From assembly GCF_014645735.1 (NCBI RefSeq), contig NZ_BMMH01000001.1, positions 124,001 to 188,000 on the forward strand: DNA of 64,000 nucleotides, read 5' to 3'. The stretch comes from Nocardia jinanensis (GTDB lineage: Bacteria; Actinomycetota; Actinomycetes; Mycobacteriales; Mycobacteriaceae). A program made the position numbers and the translations under genes. How positions within the stretch are numbered: the first letter of the stretch is position 1; every line of letters begins with the position of its first letter. Positions 1 to 7,897 of this stretch are shown here, one piece after another. The notes beneath the pieces are model-generated. The model made no database searches, was not told where the DNA came from, and saw only the letters and a list, made by a program, of their open reading frames with translations.

Positions 1-2
1 CC

Positions 3-986
3 GGTTGGAACATCGTCACCACCGGCACCGATCTGGCCGCCGCCAACTTCGGACTCGACCGGCACCCCGACCACACCGAGCGCTACGCCCGGGCCCGCGA
101 ATTCGTGGACGCGGTCACGGCACTGTGGGACAGCTGGGAGGACGACGCCATCCTGCTGGACCGTGCCGGGGGCCGGTACGCGGATCCGGACAAGATCCAT
201 CCCATCGATTTCGCGGGCGAGTACCTGCGGGTGCGCGGACCTTTCAATTCGGCGCGCACCCCACAGGGGTATCCGGTGCTGGTGCAGGCGGGGGCGTCCA
301 ACGACGGTCGCGCCTTCGCCGGCCGGTACGCAGAGGCGATCTTCACCGCGCATCAGCGGCTCGGCGACGCCCAGGCTTTCTACAGCGATATCAAGCGGCG
401 GGCGGTGGAGTTCGGACGCGAGCCCGAGCATGTGAAGATCCTGCCCGGGATCAGTCCGTTCATCGCGGGCACCGAGAGCGAAGCGAAACAGCTGGAACGC
501 GAGTTCAACGAGCTCACTGTGCCCGAGTACGGCATCAAACAGCTGGAATCCCTCGCGCACGAATCGCTGCGGCATCTCGAGCTCGACGAACCGGTGCCGG
601 TCGAACTGTTCGCCGACGCCGGTGATGTCACCGACAACTCGGCCAGCCGACGTCAGGTCGTGGCCGGGATCGTCGAGCGGGAGCGGCCGACCCTGCGCGG
701 TCTGCTGCACCGGCTGGCCGGGGCGCGCGGGCACCGGGTGTTCGCGGGTACGCCGGAGCAGGTGGCAGACACCTTCGAGGAATGGTTCCGGTCCGGTGCG
801 GCCGACGGTTTCAATGTGATGCCGCCCTACTATCCCGGTGGCCTGGAAGTCTTCGCCGAGACCGTGGTGCCCATCCTGCGGCAGCGCGGCCTGTTCCGCA
901 CCGAGTACACCGGCACCACACTGCGCGACCATTTCGGGCTACCCAAACCCGCGAGCCGTTTCGCACCACAGCCGGTGGCCGGGTAG
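3..986 (+). CDS. LLM-class flavin-dependent monooxygenase, NtaA/SnaA/DszA family (5' end outside window)
   Basis: The frame is open from base 3, so the N-terminal third (about 110-130 residues) lies left of the window. The visible part starts with a GWNIVTT segment followed by NFGLD, the conserved block of the NtaA/SnaA/DszA branch of luciferase-like, FMNH2-using monooxygenases. It ends with the family's usual C-terminal block: a WFRSGAADGFNVMP segment, then VVPILRQRGLFRTEY. The same tail recurs in the genes at 2743 and 13916, so the three are paralogues. These enzymes use reduced flavin from a separate reductase to oxidise sulfur- or nitrogen-containing substrates; no reductase gene is visible nearby. 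It is convergent with the MarR gene six bases downstream. The family is clear, the substrate is not. Confidence 0.9.
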   Translation, partial: GWNIVTTGTDLAAANFGLDRHPDHTERYARAREFVDAVTALWDSWEDDAILLDRAGGRYADPDKIHPIDFAGEYLRVRGPFNSARTPQGYPVLVQAGASNDGRAFAGRYAEAIFTAHQRLGDAQAFYSDIKRRAVEFGREPEHVKILPGISPFIAGTESEAKQLEREFNELTVPEYGIKQLESLAHESLRHLELDEPVPVELFADAGDVTDNSASRRQVVAGIVERERPTLRGLLHRLAGARGHRVFAGTPEQVADTFEEWFRSGAADGFNVMPPYYPGGLEVFAETVVPILRQRGLFRTEYTGTTLRDHFGLPKPASRFAPQPVAG

Positions 987-992
987 CGGCTG

Positions 993-1421
993 CTACCGCG
1001 AACCGCCGCGATCGGACAGGGCGGTCACCAGATCGGCTGCGGCAGCGGCGAGTTCGATGCGGGCGACGTGTGGCAGGGTCGCGGCCAGTCTTCCGGCGAT
1101 GGCCGCGTGGATCTCCTCGCCGATCGCCACGCCCGCGGCGGTCGGCGCCACCCGGCTGACCCGGCGATCGGCCGGATCCGGCTGCCGCGCTAGGTAACCG
1201 CGGCGCTCCAGCCGGTCCACCATGCCGGTGATGTTGGTCTTGTCGCAGCCGAGCGCCGCGGCGAGTTCGCCGAAGGTCGGGCGCTGGTTCTGTACCAGGC
1301 AGAGCAGGGCGATCTGCTGGGCGGTGAGACCGAATTCCCGGGCTATCGCACCGTAGAACGCGTTCACCTCACGGTAGAGCCCGCCGAGAGCGGCAACCAG
1401 GTCGTGATCGTTCACTGCCAC
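993..1421 (-). CDS. MarR-family transcriptional regulator
   Basis: A 142-residue winged-helix protein. A helix-turn-helix segment (FGELAAALGCDKTNITGMVDRL, quoted here in two halves: FGELAAALGC then DKTNITGMVDRL) is followed by the typical wing with DPADRRVSRV. The chosen start is GTG at 1421; a second GTG two codons in is also possible. No Shine-Dalgarno precedes it, but TAAACT lies about ten bases upstream, so a leaderless transcript is possible. A perfect 35-base inverted repeat sits 36 bases upstream and is the likely binding site for this protein. Its original target may be the decayed SDR gene on the other side of that repeat. The ligand is unknown. Confidence 0.88.
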   Translation of the reverse strand: MAVNDHDLVAALGGLYREVNAFYGAIAREFGLTAQQIALLCLVQNQRPTFGELAAALGCDKTNITGMVDRLERRGYLARQPDPADRRVSRVAPTAAGVAIGEEIHAAIAGRLAATLPHVARIELAAAAADLVTALSDRGGSR

Positions 1422-1456
1422 AACGAGCAGTTTAGTTGATCGACAGTTGATGGGGC

Positions 1457-1491
1457 ATGGTAGTTAGTCGACGCTATCGACTAACTACCAT
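1457..1491. promoter_or_regulatory. Perfect 15-bp-arm inverted repeat, probable MarR operator
   Basis: Arms ATGGTAGTTAGTCGA (1457-1471) and TCGACTAACTACCAT (1477-1491) are exact reverse complements around the five-base spacer CGCTA. A degenerate relative (GTTGATCGACAGTTGAT) lies just upstream at about 1436-1452. Position between a marR gene and a divergent reading frame is standard for a MarR autoregulatory site. A stem-loop role in RNA is also possible. Confidence 0.7.
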
Positions 1492-1500
1492 ATCATCTAC

Positions 1501-1671
1501 TTCTGGAGGTGCGCTCTCGTGTCCGAGGCCGCGGCGCGCTGGATCACCGGCACGACGCTACCTGCCTCGCGGGGCGCCTTCCGGTCGCCGGCGTGCGCGG
1601 ATACCGTCCGGGCTATGCGGCGCGAACCCGAGACAGGCCCCACTCCTCGGCGAGAAGACGATGTGAGGTGA
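1501..1671 (+). pseudogene. Relic of a short-chain dehydrogenase C-terminus behind the MarR operator
   Basis: A GGAGG-type ribosome site at 1504-1509 precedes GTG at 1519, which opens a 50-codon frame ending in TGA at 1669-1671. The first residues read SEAAARWITGTTLPA, which looks like the C-terminal cofactor-loop block of classical SDR enzymes (usually A-R-W-I-T-G-x-T-L-x-V-D-G-G). The rest is not conserved and runs into the 3' end of the opposite-strand LLM gene. I read this as the remains of an SDR gene once driven from the MarR-controlled promoter, brought close to that promoter by deletion. A functional 50-residue peptide is less likely. Confidence 0.4.
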
Positions 1672-2746
1672 GACGGTCCTCGTGCCGATAAGTGACGCTG
1701 GTGACGACCAATTCGTCGGCACCGGTCAGATCACGCAGTGCGGACAGGCGCGCGGCGACCGAGGCGGGGGTTCCGACGAACTGGGTGTTCACCCGGTCGT
1801 CGACGAGCCGCTGCTGATAATCGGTCAGCGGCGGCGCGGTATCCGGATCGAGGTATTCCGCGGCCCCCGCGCCACTGCGGATACTGGAAACCCAATGCCC
1901 GTAGGTGGAGGCCAGGTGCCGGGCCCGCGAATCGTCCGCGGCCACTACCACATCGGCCGAGACCACCAGATACGGCTCCGGATAGCGCCCCGAGGGCCGG
2001 AACGCCTTCCGGTAGGCCTCGACGGTTTCCACCACGGTCCCCGGTGAGACGTGGTAATTCGCCACGAACGGCAGCCCCAGCGACCCGGCGAGCTGAGCGC
2101 TCTCACCACCGCTACTACCGAACAACCACAGTTCGACGCCGGCGCCCTCCCCCGGAACAGCATGCAGGGCGATACCGCCGGGGGTGGTGAACGTACCGGC
2201 GAGCAGGGCGCGGATCTCGGCGACCTGCCGGGCGTATTCGAGCGGTTCGGCGCCCGGCAGTCGCAGCGCCTCCAGCGAAGCCACCAGCCGGGTCGTATCG
2301 CGGATCTGCGTCGGCGCGAACGGCGGCGGCACGACCACCCCGTCGTGTACCACGGTCGGGCGGGGTGGAGCTGGTGCCGGCGGCGCCCCCGGCGAGCGGA
2401 GCTGCTCGATCCGGTGCGCCGAACGACCCAATCCCAGATCGAGCCGGCCGGGGTAGAGAGCATCGATGGTGCCGAACGATTCGACCACCGAGGCCGAGGT
2501 CCGGTACCCGGCCTGCACCGCGGCCGAACCGACCCGGATGGTCTCGGTGGCACCGGCGATAAGAGCGATCAGTTCGGTCGGCGCCGAGGAGGCGACCGCG
2601 ACGAAATGATGTTCGGCCACCCAGAACCGCCGGTACCCCCACGCCTCGGCGCGCCTGGCGAGGTCGACTGTATTGCGGATCGCCTGCCGCGCAGTCGATC
2701 CGGTGCTTATCGGCGAGAGGTCCAGCACGGACAAGGGAACTGTCAT
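1613..2746 (-). CDS. LLM-class flavin-dependent oxidoreductase, MsnO8-like
   Basis: A 377-residue luciferase-like protein. The N-terminus MTVPLSVLDLSPI, the FWVAEHHF motif near residue 45 and the RLDLGLGRS segment place it in the single-component bacterial-luciferase-like group (MsnO8 family), different from the NtaA-type genes around it. A longer open frame extends to 3058 but overlaps the upstream gene. The ATG at 2746 is preferred because it overlaps the stop of that gene by four bases (ATGA), implying translational coupling. It is the last gene of the 10462-1613 operon. It presumably oxidises a product of the transported substrate using reduced flavin. Confidence 0.88.
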   Translation of the reverse strand: MTVPLSVLDLSPISTGSTARQAIRNTVDLARRAEAWGYRRFWVAEHHFVAVASSAPTELIALIAGATETIRVGSAAVQAGYRTSASVVESFGTIDALYPGRLDLGLGRSAHRIEQLRSPGAPPAPAPPRPTVVHDGVVVPPPFAPTQIRDTTRLVASLEALRLPGAEPLEYARQVAEIRALLAGTFTTPGGIALHAVPGEGAGVELWLFGSSGGESAQLAGSLGLPFVANYHVSPGTVVETVEAYRKAFRPSGRYPEPYLVVSADVVVAADDSRARHLASTYGHWVSSIRSGAGAAEYLDPDTAPPLTDYQQRLVDDRVNTQFVGTPASVAARLSALRDLTGADELVVTSVTYRHEDRLTSHRLLAEEWGLSRVRAA

Positions 2747-4107
2747 GAGGCACGCACTTTCTCGTCGGCTCGATGGGGATGGCGCAGACCCAGGTGTTCG
2801 CGCAGAGTCGCGCCGGTGTACTCGGTACGGAAATTGCCCCGGTCCTGGAGTTCCGGAACCACCTTGTCGACGAATTCGTCCAGTCCGGCCGGGGTGAGGT
2901 GGGGTACCAGGATGAATCCGTCGGCGGCGTCCTCCTGCACATAGCGGTCGATTTCGGCGGCGACCTCCGCCGGTGAGCCGACGAACTGCTGGCGCGCGGT
3001 GACCTCGATGATCAGCTCCCGGATGGACAGGTTCTCCGCCTCGGCCCGTTCCCGCCACTGCTGCGCCACCGCCCGCGGATCCCGGGCGTGCCGCACCCGG
3101 CCCCGGGTGATGTTCACATCGTCGAGCGGTTCGATATCGGGCAGCGGCCCCTCGGGGTCGTAGGCGGAGAGGTCGCGACCCCAGACCTGTTCCAGGAAGG
3201 CGATCGCGGTCTGCGGGCCGACCTGTTGCCGCCGGATGTGCTGGGCGCGCTCCTCGGCATCCGCGCGGTTGTCGCCGAGGACGAAGGTGGCCGCCGGCAG
3301 GATCAGCAGATCGTCGCGACTACGGCCGTACTTGGCGAGTCGGCCCTTCATATCGGTGTAGAACTCCTGTCCCGCGGCGAGTTCGCCGTGCCGGCTGAAG
3401 ATGGCGTCCGCGGTGGCGGCACCGAATTCGCGCCCCTCCTCGGAATCGCCGGCCTGCAACTGCACCGGGTAGCCCTGCGGACTGCGCGGGAGTACAAAAG
3501 TTCCCTCGATATCGAACTGTTCACTCCGATAACGGAACTCGGGCAGCGGCCGGGTGAACACGCCCCGCGCCCGGTCGACCACGAGCGCATCGACGGGCCA
3601 GCTGTCCCACAGCGTGCGGGTCGCGGCCACCACCTGCTCGGCCCGCGTGTATCGCTCGGCGTGCTCGAGATATCCGCCCCGGCGGAAGTTCTCGCCGGTG
3701 AAGGCGTCCGACGAGGTGACCGCGTTCCAGGCGGCGCGGCCGCCGGAGAGGTGATCCAGGGTCGCGAACTGTTTCGCCAGTTCGAACGGTTCGTTGAAGG
3801 TGGTATTGATGGTGCCCGCCAGGCCCAGCCGGGTCGTGACCCCGGCGAGCGCGTTGAGCACCGCGAACGTATCGGGCCGCCCGACCACGTCCAGATCGTG
3901 GATCCGGCCGCGGTGCTCGCGCAGCCGCAGTCCTTCGGCGAGGAAGAAGAGATCGAACAGTCCGCGCTCGGCCGTCCGGGCCAGATGCGTGAAGGAGTCG
4001 AAGTCGATCTGGCTACCGGATTCGGGATCGGTCCAGACGGTGGTGTTGTTGACGCCCGGGAAATGGGCAGCCAGATGGATCTGCTTACCCGACTGGGTCT
4101 TCGGCAT
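2743..4107 (-). CDS. FMN-dependent monooxygenase, NtaA/SnaA/DszA family
   Basis: A 454-residue protein of the usual family length (430-460). Landmarks in order: HLAAHFPGV near the N-terminus, LFFLAEGLRLREH at about residue 54, the GRAAWNAVTSSDAF block near residue 123, a SPQGYPVQLQAG flavin-binding block in the middle, and an AADGFILVP plus RTEYTGATLRE tail. The family comprises FMNH2-dependent oxygenases that cleave C-S or C-N bonds (dibenzothiophene sulfone, nitrilotriacetate, streptogramin). The ATG at 4107 lies one base from the upstream LLM stop, and its own stop overlaps the next start. An upstream extension to 4749 is an antisense-type artefact of the neighbouring gene. Confidence 0.92.
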   Translation of the reverse strand: MPKTQSGKQIHLAAHFPGVNNTTVWTDPESGSQIDFDSFTHLARTAERGLFDLFFLAEGLRLREHRGRIHDLDVVGRPDTFAVLNALAGVTTRLGLAGTINTTFNEPFELAKQFATLDHLSGGRAAWNAVTSSDAFTGENFRRGGYLEHAERYTRAEQVVAATRTLWDSWPVDALVVDRARGVFTRPLPEFRYRSEQFDIEGTFVLPRSPQGYPVQLQAGDSEEGREFGAATADAIFSRHGELAAGQEFYTDMKGRLAKYGRSRDDLLILPAATFVLGDNRADAEERAQHIRRQQVGPQTAIAFLEQVWGRDLSAYDPEGPLPDIEPLDDVNITRGRVRHARDPRAVAQQWRERAEAENLSIRELIIEVTARQQFVGSPAEVAAEIDRYVQEDAADGFILVPHLTPAGLDEFVDKVVPELQDRGNFRTEYTGATLREHLGLRHPHRADEKVRAS

Positions 4108-4108
4108 A

Positions 4109-5197
4109 TCAGCCCCGTTCGGTCGCGTAGCGGTTGAGGGGACGCGGCAGGCCGAGCCTGCCGCGCAGTGTGGTGAGCGGGACCGGTATCCGGTCCAGGA
4201 ATGCGGGCAGGGCGAGCGGCCGCAGGACGAGCCCGTCCGCGGCGCATTCTCGTCGCACCTGCTCGGCCAGATCCCGCAGCGTCGCCGCGGTACCCACATG
4301 GCGAACACTGTCCGGCCCGGCGGTGGCGGTCCACTCCTCCAGCTGGTCCACCTCCTGTACCGCCAGGTCGGCTGTGCCGGCGATATGGGTCTCCAGGTCG
4401 AGCAGCACCCGCACCTGCCGGGGGTCGCGGCCCGCCGCCGCCACCGCCGAGCGCAGGACCGACCGGGTTTCCGCGGCGGTGGCGAGGTCCGGGGCGGCGA
4501 TACGGATGAGGTCGGCGTACCGCACCGCGGTCCGGGTCGCATGAGGCCCCGCGGCCCGTACCGCCACCAACGGCTGTCCCTGCGGCGGGCGGGGCGTGAT
4601 CGACGGGCCTTTGACCGAGAAATTGTCACCGGCGAAATCGATGTAGTGCAGTTTCTCGCGGTCGACGAAGCGGCCCGACGAACTATCCCGGATCTCCGCG
4701 TCGTCCTCCCAGCTGTCCCAGAGCCGGGTGACCACCTCGACCGCCTCACCGGCCTCGCGCCACAGCGAATCCTCCGGCTGTTCGGGTTTGCGGCCGAACA
4801 GCCGCGCCTGCTCCGTACCCGGCGAAACCGTCACCTCCCAGCCCGCCCGGCCGAAGGTCGCGTAGTCGAGGCTCGCGATCGCCTTCGACAGATGGAACGG
4901 TTCGGTATGGGTGACCGGGGCCTGCGGGATCACACCGAGCCGGGTGGTGCTCGCCGCGACGCGGGCGGCGATACCGACCGCCTCGAGCCGCCCCCGCACT
5001 CCCCCGGATTGCAGGGCGAAGGAATCCGGCAGGAAGACCAGATCCAGTCCGGCGCGATCCGCCGCGGCGGCCGCGTCCACCCAGTAGCTGCCGGTGAACA
5101 GGTCCTCGGCCCGCGAATCGGCGCGGCGCCAGGACGCGGGATGCACTCCCGTACCGGCCAATTCGACGGCGAGCAACAGTGGCGGCACCGGTGTCAT
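4109..5197 (-). CDS. LLM-class flavin-dependent oxidoreductase
   Basis: A 362-residue luciferase-like monooxygenase, shorter than the NtaA-type neighbours. It begins PPLLLAVELAGTGVHPASW and carries LDLVFLPDSFALQ, a GRAGWEVTVSPG block around residue 115 and a DFAGDNFSVKGP segment resembling the paralogues. Two starts are possible: GTG at 5200, overlapping the ATPase stop as GTGA, or ATG at 5197, overlapping by one base. The ATG sits about seven bases from AGGA and is preferred. It lies between the transporter genes and two more monooxygenases, so it probably acts on the imported compound. Substrate unknown. Confidence 0.88.
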   Translation of the reverse strand: MTPVPPLLLAVELAGTGVHPASWRRADSRAEDLFTGSYWVDAAAAADRAGLDLVFLPDSFALQSGGVRGRLEAVGIAARVAASTTRLGVIPQAPVTHTEPFHLSKAIASLDYATFGRAGWEVTVSPGTEQARLFGRKPEQPEDSLWREAGEAVEVVTRLWDSWEDDAEIRDSSSGRFVDREKLHYIDFAGDNFSVKGPSITPRPPQGQPLVAVRAAGPHATRTAVRYADLIRIAAPDLATAAETRSVLRSAVAAAGRDPRQVRVLLDLETHIAGTADLAVQEVDQLEEWTATAGPDSVRHVGTAATLRDLAEQVRRECAADGLVLRPLALPAFLDRIPVPLTTLRGRLGLPRPLNRYATERG

Positions 5198-6831
5198 CAC
5201 GCGGTCCTTTCTCTCGGCCGGTGCCGGCGCGCGGCACCCGGTACGGCCAGTAGCAGTTCCCGGGTGAACTCGTGCCGGGGTGCTTCGAAGATCTCCGCGG
5301 TCGGACCCGTTTCCACGATGCGCCCTTCCCGCATGACCGCTACGCGATCACTCATCCCACGCACCACCGCGAGATCGTGGGAGACGAACAGATAGCTCAG
5401 TGACAGTTCCGCCTGCAGATCGTCGAGCAGGCTCAGGATCTGCGCCTGCACCGAGACGTCCAGCGCGGATACCGGTTCGTCCAGGATCACCAGATCCGGA
5501 CGCAGGGCCAGGGCTCGGGCAATGGCGACACGCTGACGCTGCCCGCCGGACAGTTCACCGGGCCGCCGGACCGCGGCGGAGACGGGCAGCGCGACCTGGT
5601 CGAGCAATTCGGCGACCCGATCGCGGCGGGTGGATCGATCCCCGATATCGAAGGCCCGCAACGGCTCGGCCACGATATCGCCGATCGTCAGTTTCGGGTT
5701 CAGCGAACCGTACGGATTCTGGTACACGATCTGCACCCGCCGCCGCCACTCCCGCAGCCGGGCACCGCGCAGATCGCCGATATCGATACCGTCGAATTCC
5801 ACGGTGCCGCGGTCGGGCGTCTCGAGCCGGGCGATGATCCGGGCCGTGGTGGATTTTCCGGAGCCGGATTCACCGACGACAGCCAGGGTTTCGCCGCGAT
5901 CGATCGTGAGCGAGACATCGGTGACGGCCGCGAGGGTGGTCCCCCGCCCTATCCGGAAGGCCTTGTGCAGACCGTGGGCCGACAGCAGCGGAGTCGCGGC
6001 ACGCGGGCGCGCGGGGCGTCGCGACCGGCTCGTCCCCGACGCGGCGGCCAGCAGGCGGCGGGTGTACTCGTGCCGCGGCTCGGTGAACACCTCCTCGGCG
6101 GTACCGGCTTCCACGATCCGGCCGTGCCGCATCACCACGATCCGATCGGCCCGGTCGGCGGCGACACCGAGGTCGTGAGTGATCAGCAGGACCGCTGTTC
6201 CCGATTCGGCGGTGCGACCGGCCAGATGGTCGAGGATCCGCCGCTGCACGGTGACGTCCAGGGCACTGGTCGGCTCGTCGGCGATCACCAGCCGCGGCCC
6301 ACAGGCCAGTGCGATCCCGATGAGCACCCGCTGGCGCTGACCGCCCGACAGGTCCTGCGGGAACTGCCGGGCCCGCAGCGCCGGACGATCGATCCCGGCC
6401 TCCGCCAGGATTCGCTCCGCCTCCACCCGCGCGCTCCGCCTATCCGCGCGACCGTGGATTCGCAGCGTCTCGGCGACCTGATCACCGATGCGCAACACCG
6501 GATTCAGCGAGACCGCGGGATCCTGGGGGACGAAACCGATCTGGGCGCCGCGGATCTGTCGCCACGCCCGCGCCGGTAGGCGCTCGAGCTGCCGGCCGGC
6601 GAAGGTCACCGTGCCCGCGGTGATCTCTCCCCCGCCGCTCAGCAGGCCGATCACGGCGTGGGCCAGGCTGGATTTACCCGATCCGGACTCGCCGACCACG
6701 GCGACCGTCTCACCGGCCCGGATCGTCAGCGATATTCCGTCGACCGCCGTGGTCGTGGTGGCTCCGGTCCGGTATTCGACGGTCAGTCCGTCGACCTCCA
6801 GCAGCGGATCCCCGGCGCCCGTCCCGCTCAC
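5197..6831 (-). CDS. Dipeptide/nickel-type ABC transporter ATPase with two fused nucleotide-binding domains
   Basis: A 544-residue protein holding both ATPase halves of an oligopeptide-type importer (DppD-DppF arrangement) in one chain. Domain 1 has Walker A GESGSGKSS near residue 48, signature LSGGQRQRVLIG and Walker B VIADEPTSALD. Domain 2 repeats these as GESGSGKSTT, LSGGQRQRVAIARAL and LVILDEPVSALD. All catalytic motifs look intact. Start chosen is GTG at 6831 (VSGTGAGDPL), which overlaps the upstream small ORF by four bases (GTGA). The protein energises the permeases encoded at 7040 and 7890 at the inner face of the membrane. Confidence 0.93.
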   Translation of the reverse strand: MSGTGAGDPLLEVDGLTVEYRTGATTTTAVDGISLTIRAGETVAVVGESGSGKSSLAHAVIGLLSGGGEITAGTVTFAGRQLERLPARAWRQIRGAQIGFVPQDPAVSLNPVLRIGDQVAETLRIHGRADRRSARVEAERILAEAGIDRPALRARQFPQDLSGGQRQRVLIGIALACGPRLVIADEPTSALDVTVQRRILDHLAGRTAESGTAVLLITHDLGVAADRADRIVVMRHGRIVEAGTAEEVFTEPRHEYTRRLLAAASGTSRSRRPARPRAATPLLSAHGLHKAFRIGRGTTLAAVTDVSLTIDRGETLAVVGESGSGKSTTARIIARLETPDRGTVEFDGIDIGDLRGARLREWRRRVQIVYQNPYGSLNPKLTIGDIVAEPLRAFDIGDRSTRRDRVAELLDQVALPVSAAVRRPGELSGGQRQRVAIARALALRPDLVILDEPVSALDVSVQAQILSLLDDLQAELSLSYLFVSHDLAVVRGMSDRVAVMREGRIVETGPTAEIFEAPRHEFTRELLLAVPGAARRHRPRERTA

Positions 6832-7043
6832 CACGACCACCCGGAGAGGAAGAGGTGCGGCGCCCGTGCGGCCAGCCCGGCCTGGAAACGCCAGCCCTCC
6901 CACAGGAAACTCCGGATCCGGCGCACTGCCGCCACCAGCGGGTCGCCTTCGGAACCCGCTCCGGCGACAGTCGCCGGTGGATGATCGGCCCGCACGCGGG
7001 CGGCTCGACCGGCCCGCGCGCGGGCGGTATCGGAGTGTGTCAC
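6828..7043 (-). CDS. Unrecognised 71-residue protein translationally coupled within ABC operon
   Basis: GTG at 7043 to TGA at 6828 encodes 71 residues. It shares a four-base GTGA overlap with the permease stop on one side and another with the ATPase start on the other, so it exactly fills the gap between two transporter genes. That fit is hard to explain by chance and argues for real translation. The N-terminal half is Arg/Ala-rich. The C-terminal half holds VRRIRSFLWEGWRFQAGL and ends in FLSGWSW, giving four tryptophans in about 25 residues. No signal peptide or clear membrane span is seen. I do not recognise the family. It could be a transporter accessory peptide or a shortened remnant kept for coupling. 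Confidence 0.6.
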   Translation of the reverse strand: MTHSDTARARAGRAARVRADHPPATVAGAGSEGDPLVAAVRRIRSFLWEGWRFQAGLAARAPHLFLSGWSW

Positions 7044-7897
7044 CGCAGTCCCTCCTGGGCGAAGGCCCGGCCGAGGCGCTGGGCGGCGAGCACCACCGCG
7101 ACGATGACCAGACCGGGCAGCGTGGTCAGCCACCAGGCGGTGGCGAGATAATTGCGTCCCTCCGAGATCAGCGATCCCCATTCCGGAGTCGGCGGGGCGG
7201 CGCCGTAGCCGAGGAAACTCAGCGAGGACACCGCGAGCACCGCGAGACCGAATTCGACGGCGGCCAGCGCGGCGACCGGTCCGTAGGCATTGCGCAGCAC
7301 GTGCCGGAACAGCACTCCGTACCAGCGCACTCCGCAGGCACGGGCCGCCTCCACGTACGGTGCCTGCCGCACCCGCAGTACCTCGGCGCGCATCAACCGG
7401 GCGAACCGCGCGATGAGCGCGACACCGACCGCGAGCGCGACATTGCCGGTACCGAAACCCAGCACCGTCACCAGTGCGAGCGAGACCAGCAGTTCCGGGA
7501 TCGACAGCAGTACATCCACGCAGCGCATGACGATGCTGTCCACGGTGCCGCCCAGTACTCCCGACACCACTCCGAGCAGCGAGCCGGCCACCAGCCCGAT
7601 CGCCACGGCGAGCACGGTCGCGGTCAGCGACAGCGCCGCCGCGTGCACGACCCGGGTGTAGAGGTCGCGGCCCAGGTTGTCGGTGCCGAACCAATGCTGT
7701 GGGCCGGGTCCCTGGAACTTCTCGCTGGGTACACCGGTCAACGGATCACCGCCGGAGAACAGCGCGGGCAGCACCGCCCAGCCGAGTACGAGAACCAGTA
7801 CGGCACCGGAGATCACGACACCGGCACCCGTGCGCCCCCGGCGGGGCGACTGTGACTTCTCTCGTCGCGGCGCGACGAGTTCGCGAACCTCAGGCAA
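7040..7897 (-). CDS. ABC transporter permease, DppC/OppC type
   Basis: A 285-residue inner-membrane permease. One membrane span near residues 28-48 is followed by the DppC landmark HWFGTDNLGRDLYTRVV and the binding-protein-dependent transport domain with several hydrophobic spans. The coupling-helix region (EAARACGVRWYGVLFRHVL) is present. Its ATG at 7897 overlaps the stop of the partner permease by eight bases. It forms the heterodimeric channel with the product of the gene at 7890 and is powered by the fused ATPase. Confidence 0.93.
   Translation of the reverse strand: MPEVRELVAPRREKSQSPRRGRTGAGVVISGAVLVLVLGWAVLPALFSGGDPLTGVPSEKFQGPGPQHWFGTDNLGRDLYTRVVHAAALSLTATVLAVAIGLVAGSLLGVVSGVLGGTVDSIVMRCVDVLLSIPELLVSLALVTVLGFGTGNVALAVGVALIARFARLMRAEVLRVRQAPYVEAARACGVRWYGVLFRHVLRNAYGPVAALAAVEFGLAVLAVSSLSFLGYGAAPPTPEWGSLISEGRNYLATAWWLTTLPGLVIVAVVLAAQRLGRAFAQEGLR

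Noticed and set aside
5..625. 206-codon frame overlapping the first LLM gene
   Set aside because: Arg/Pro-rich out-of-frame translation typical of high-GC shadows; the frame from base 3 has clear family motifs.
2747..3058. Upstream extension of the MsnO8-like gene to 481 codons
   Set aside because: The extra N-terminus is low-complexity and lies entirely inside the upstream monooxygenase gene; ATG 2746 has the ATGA overlap.
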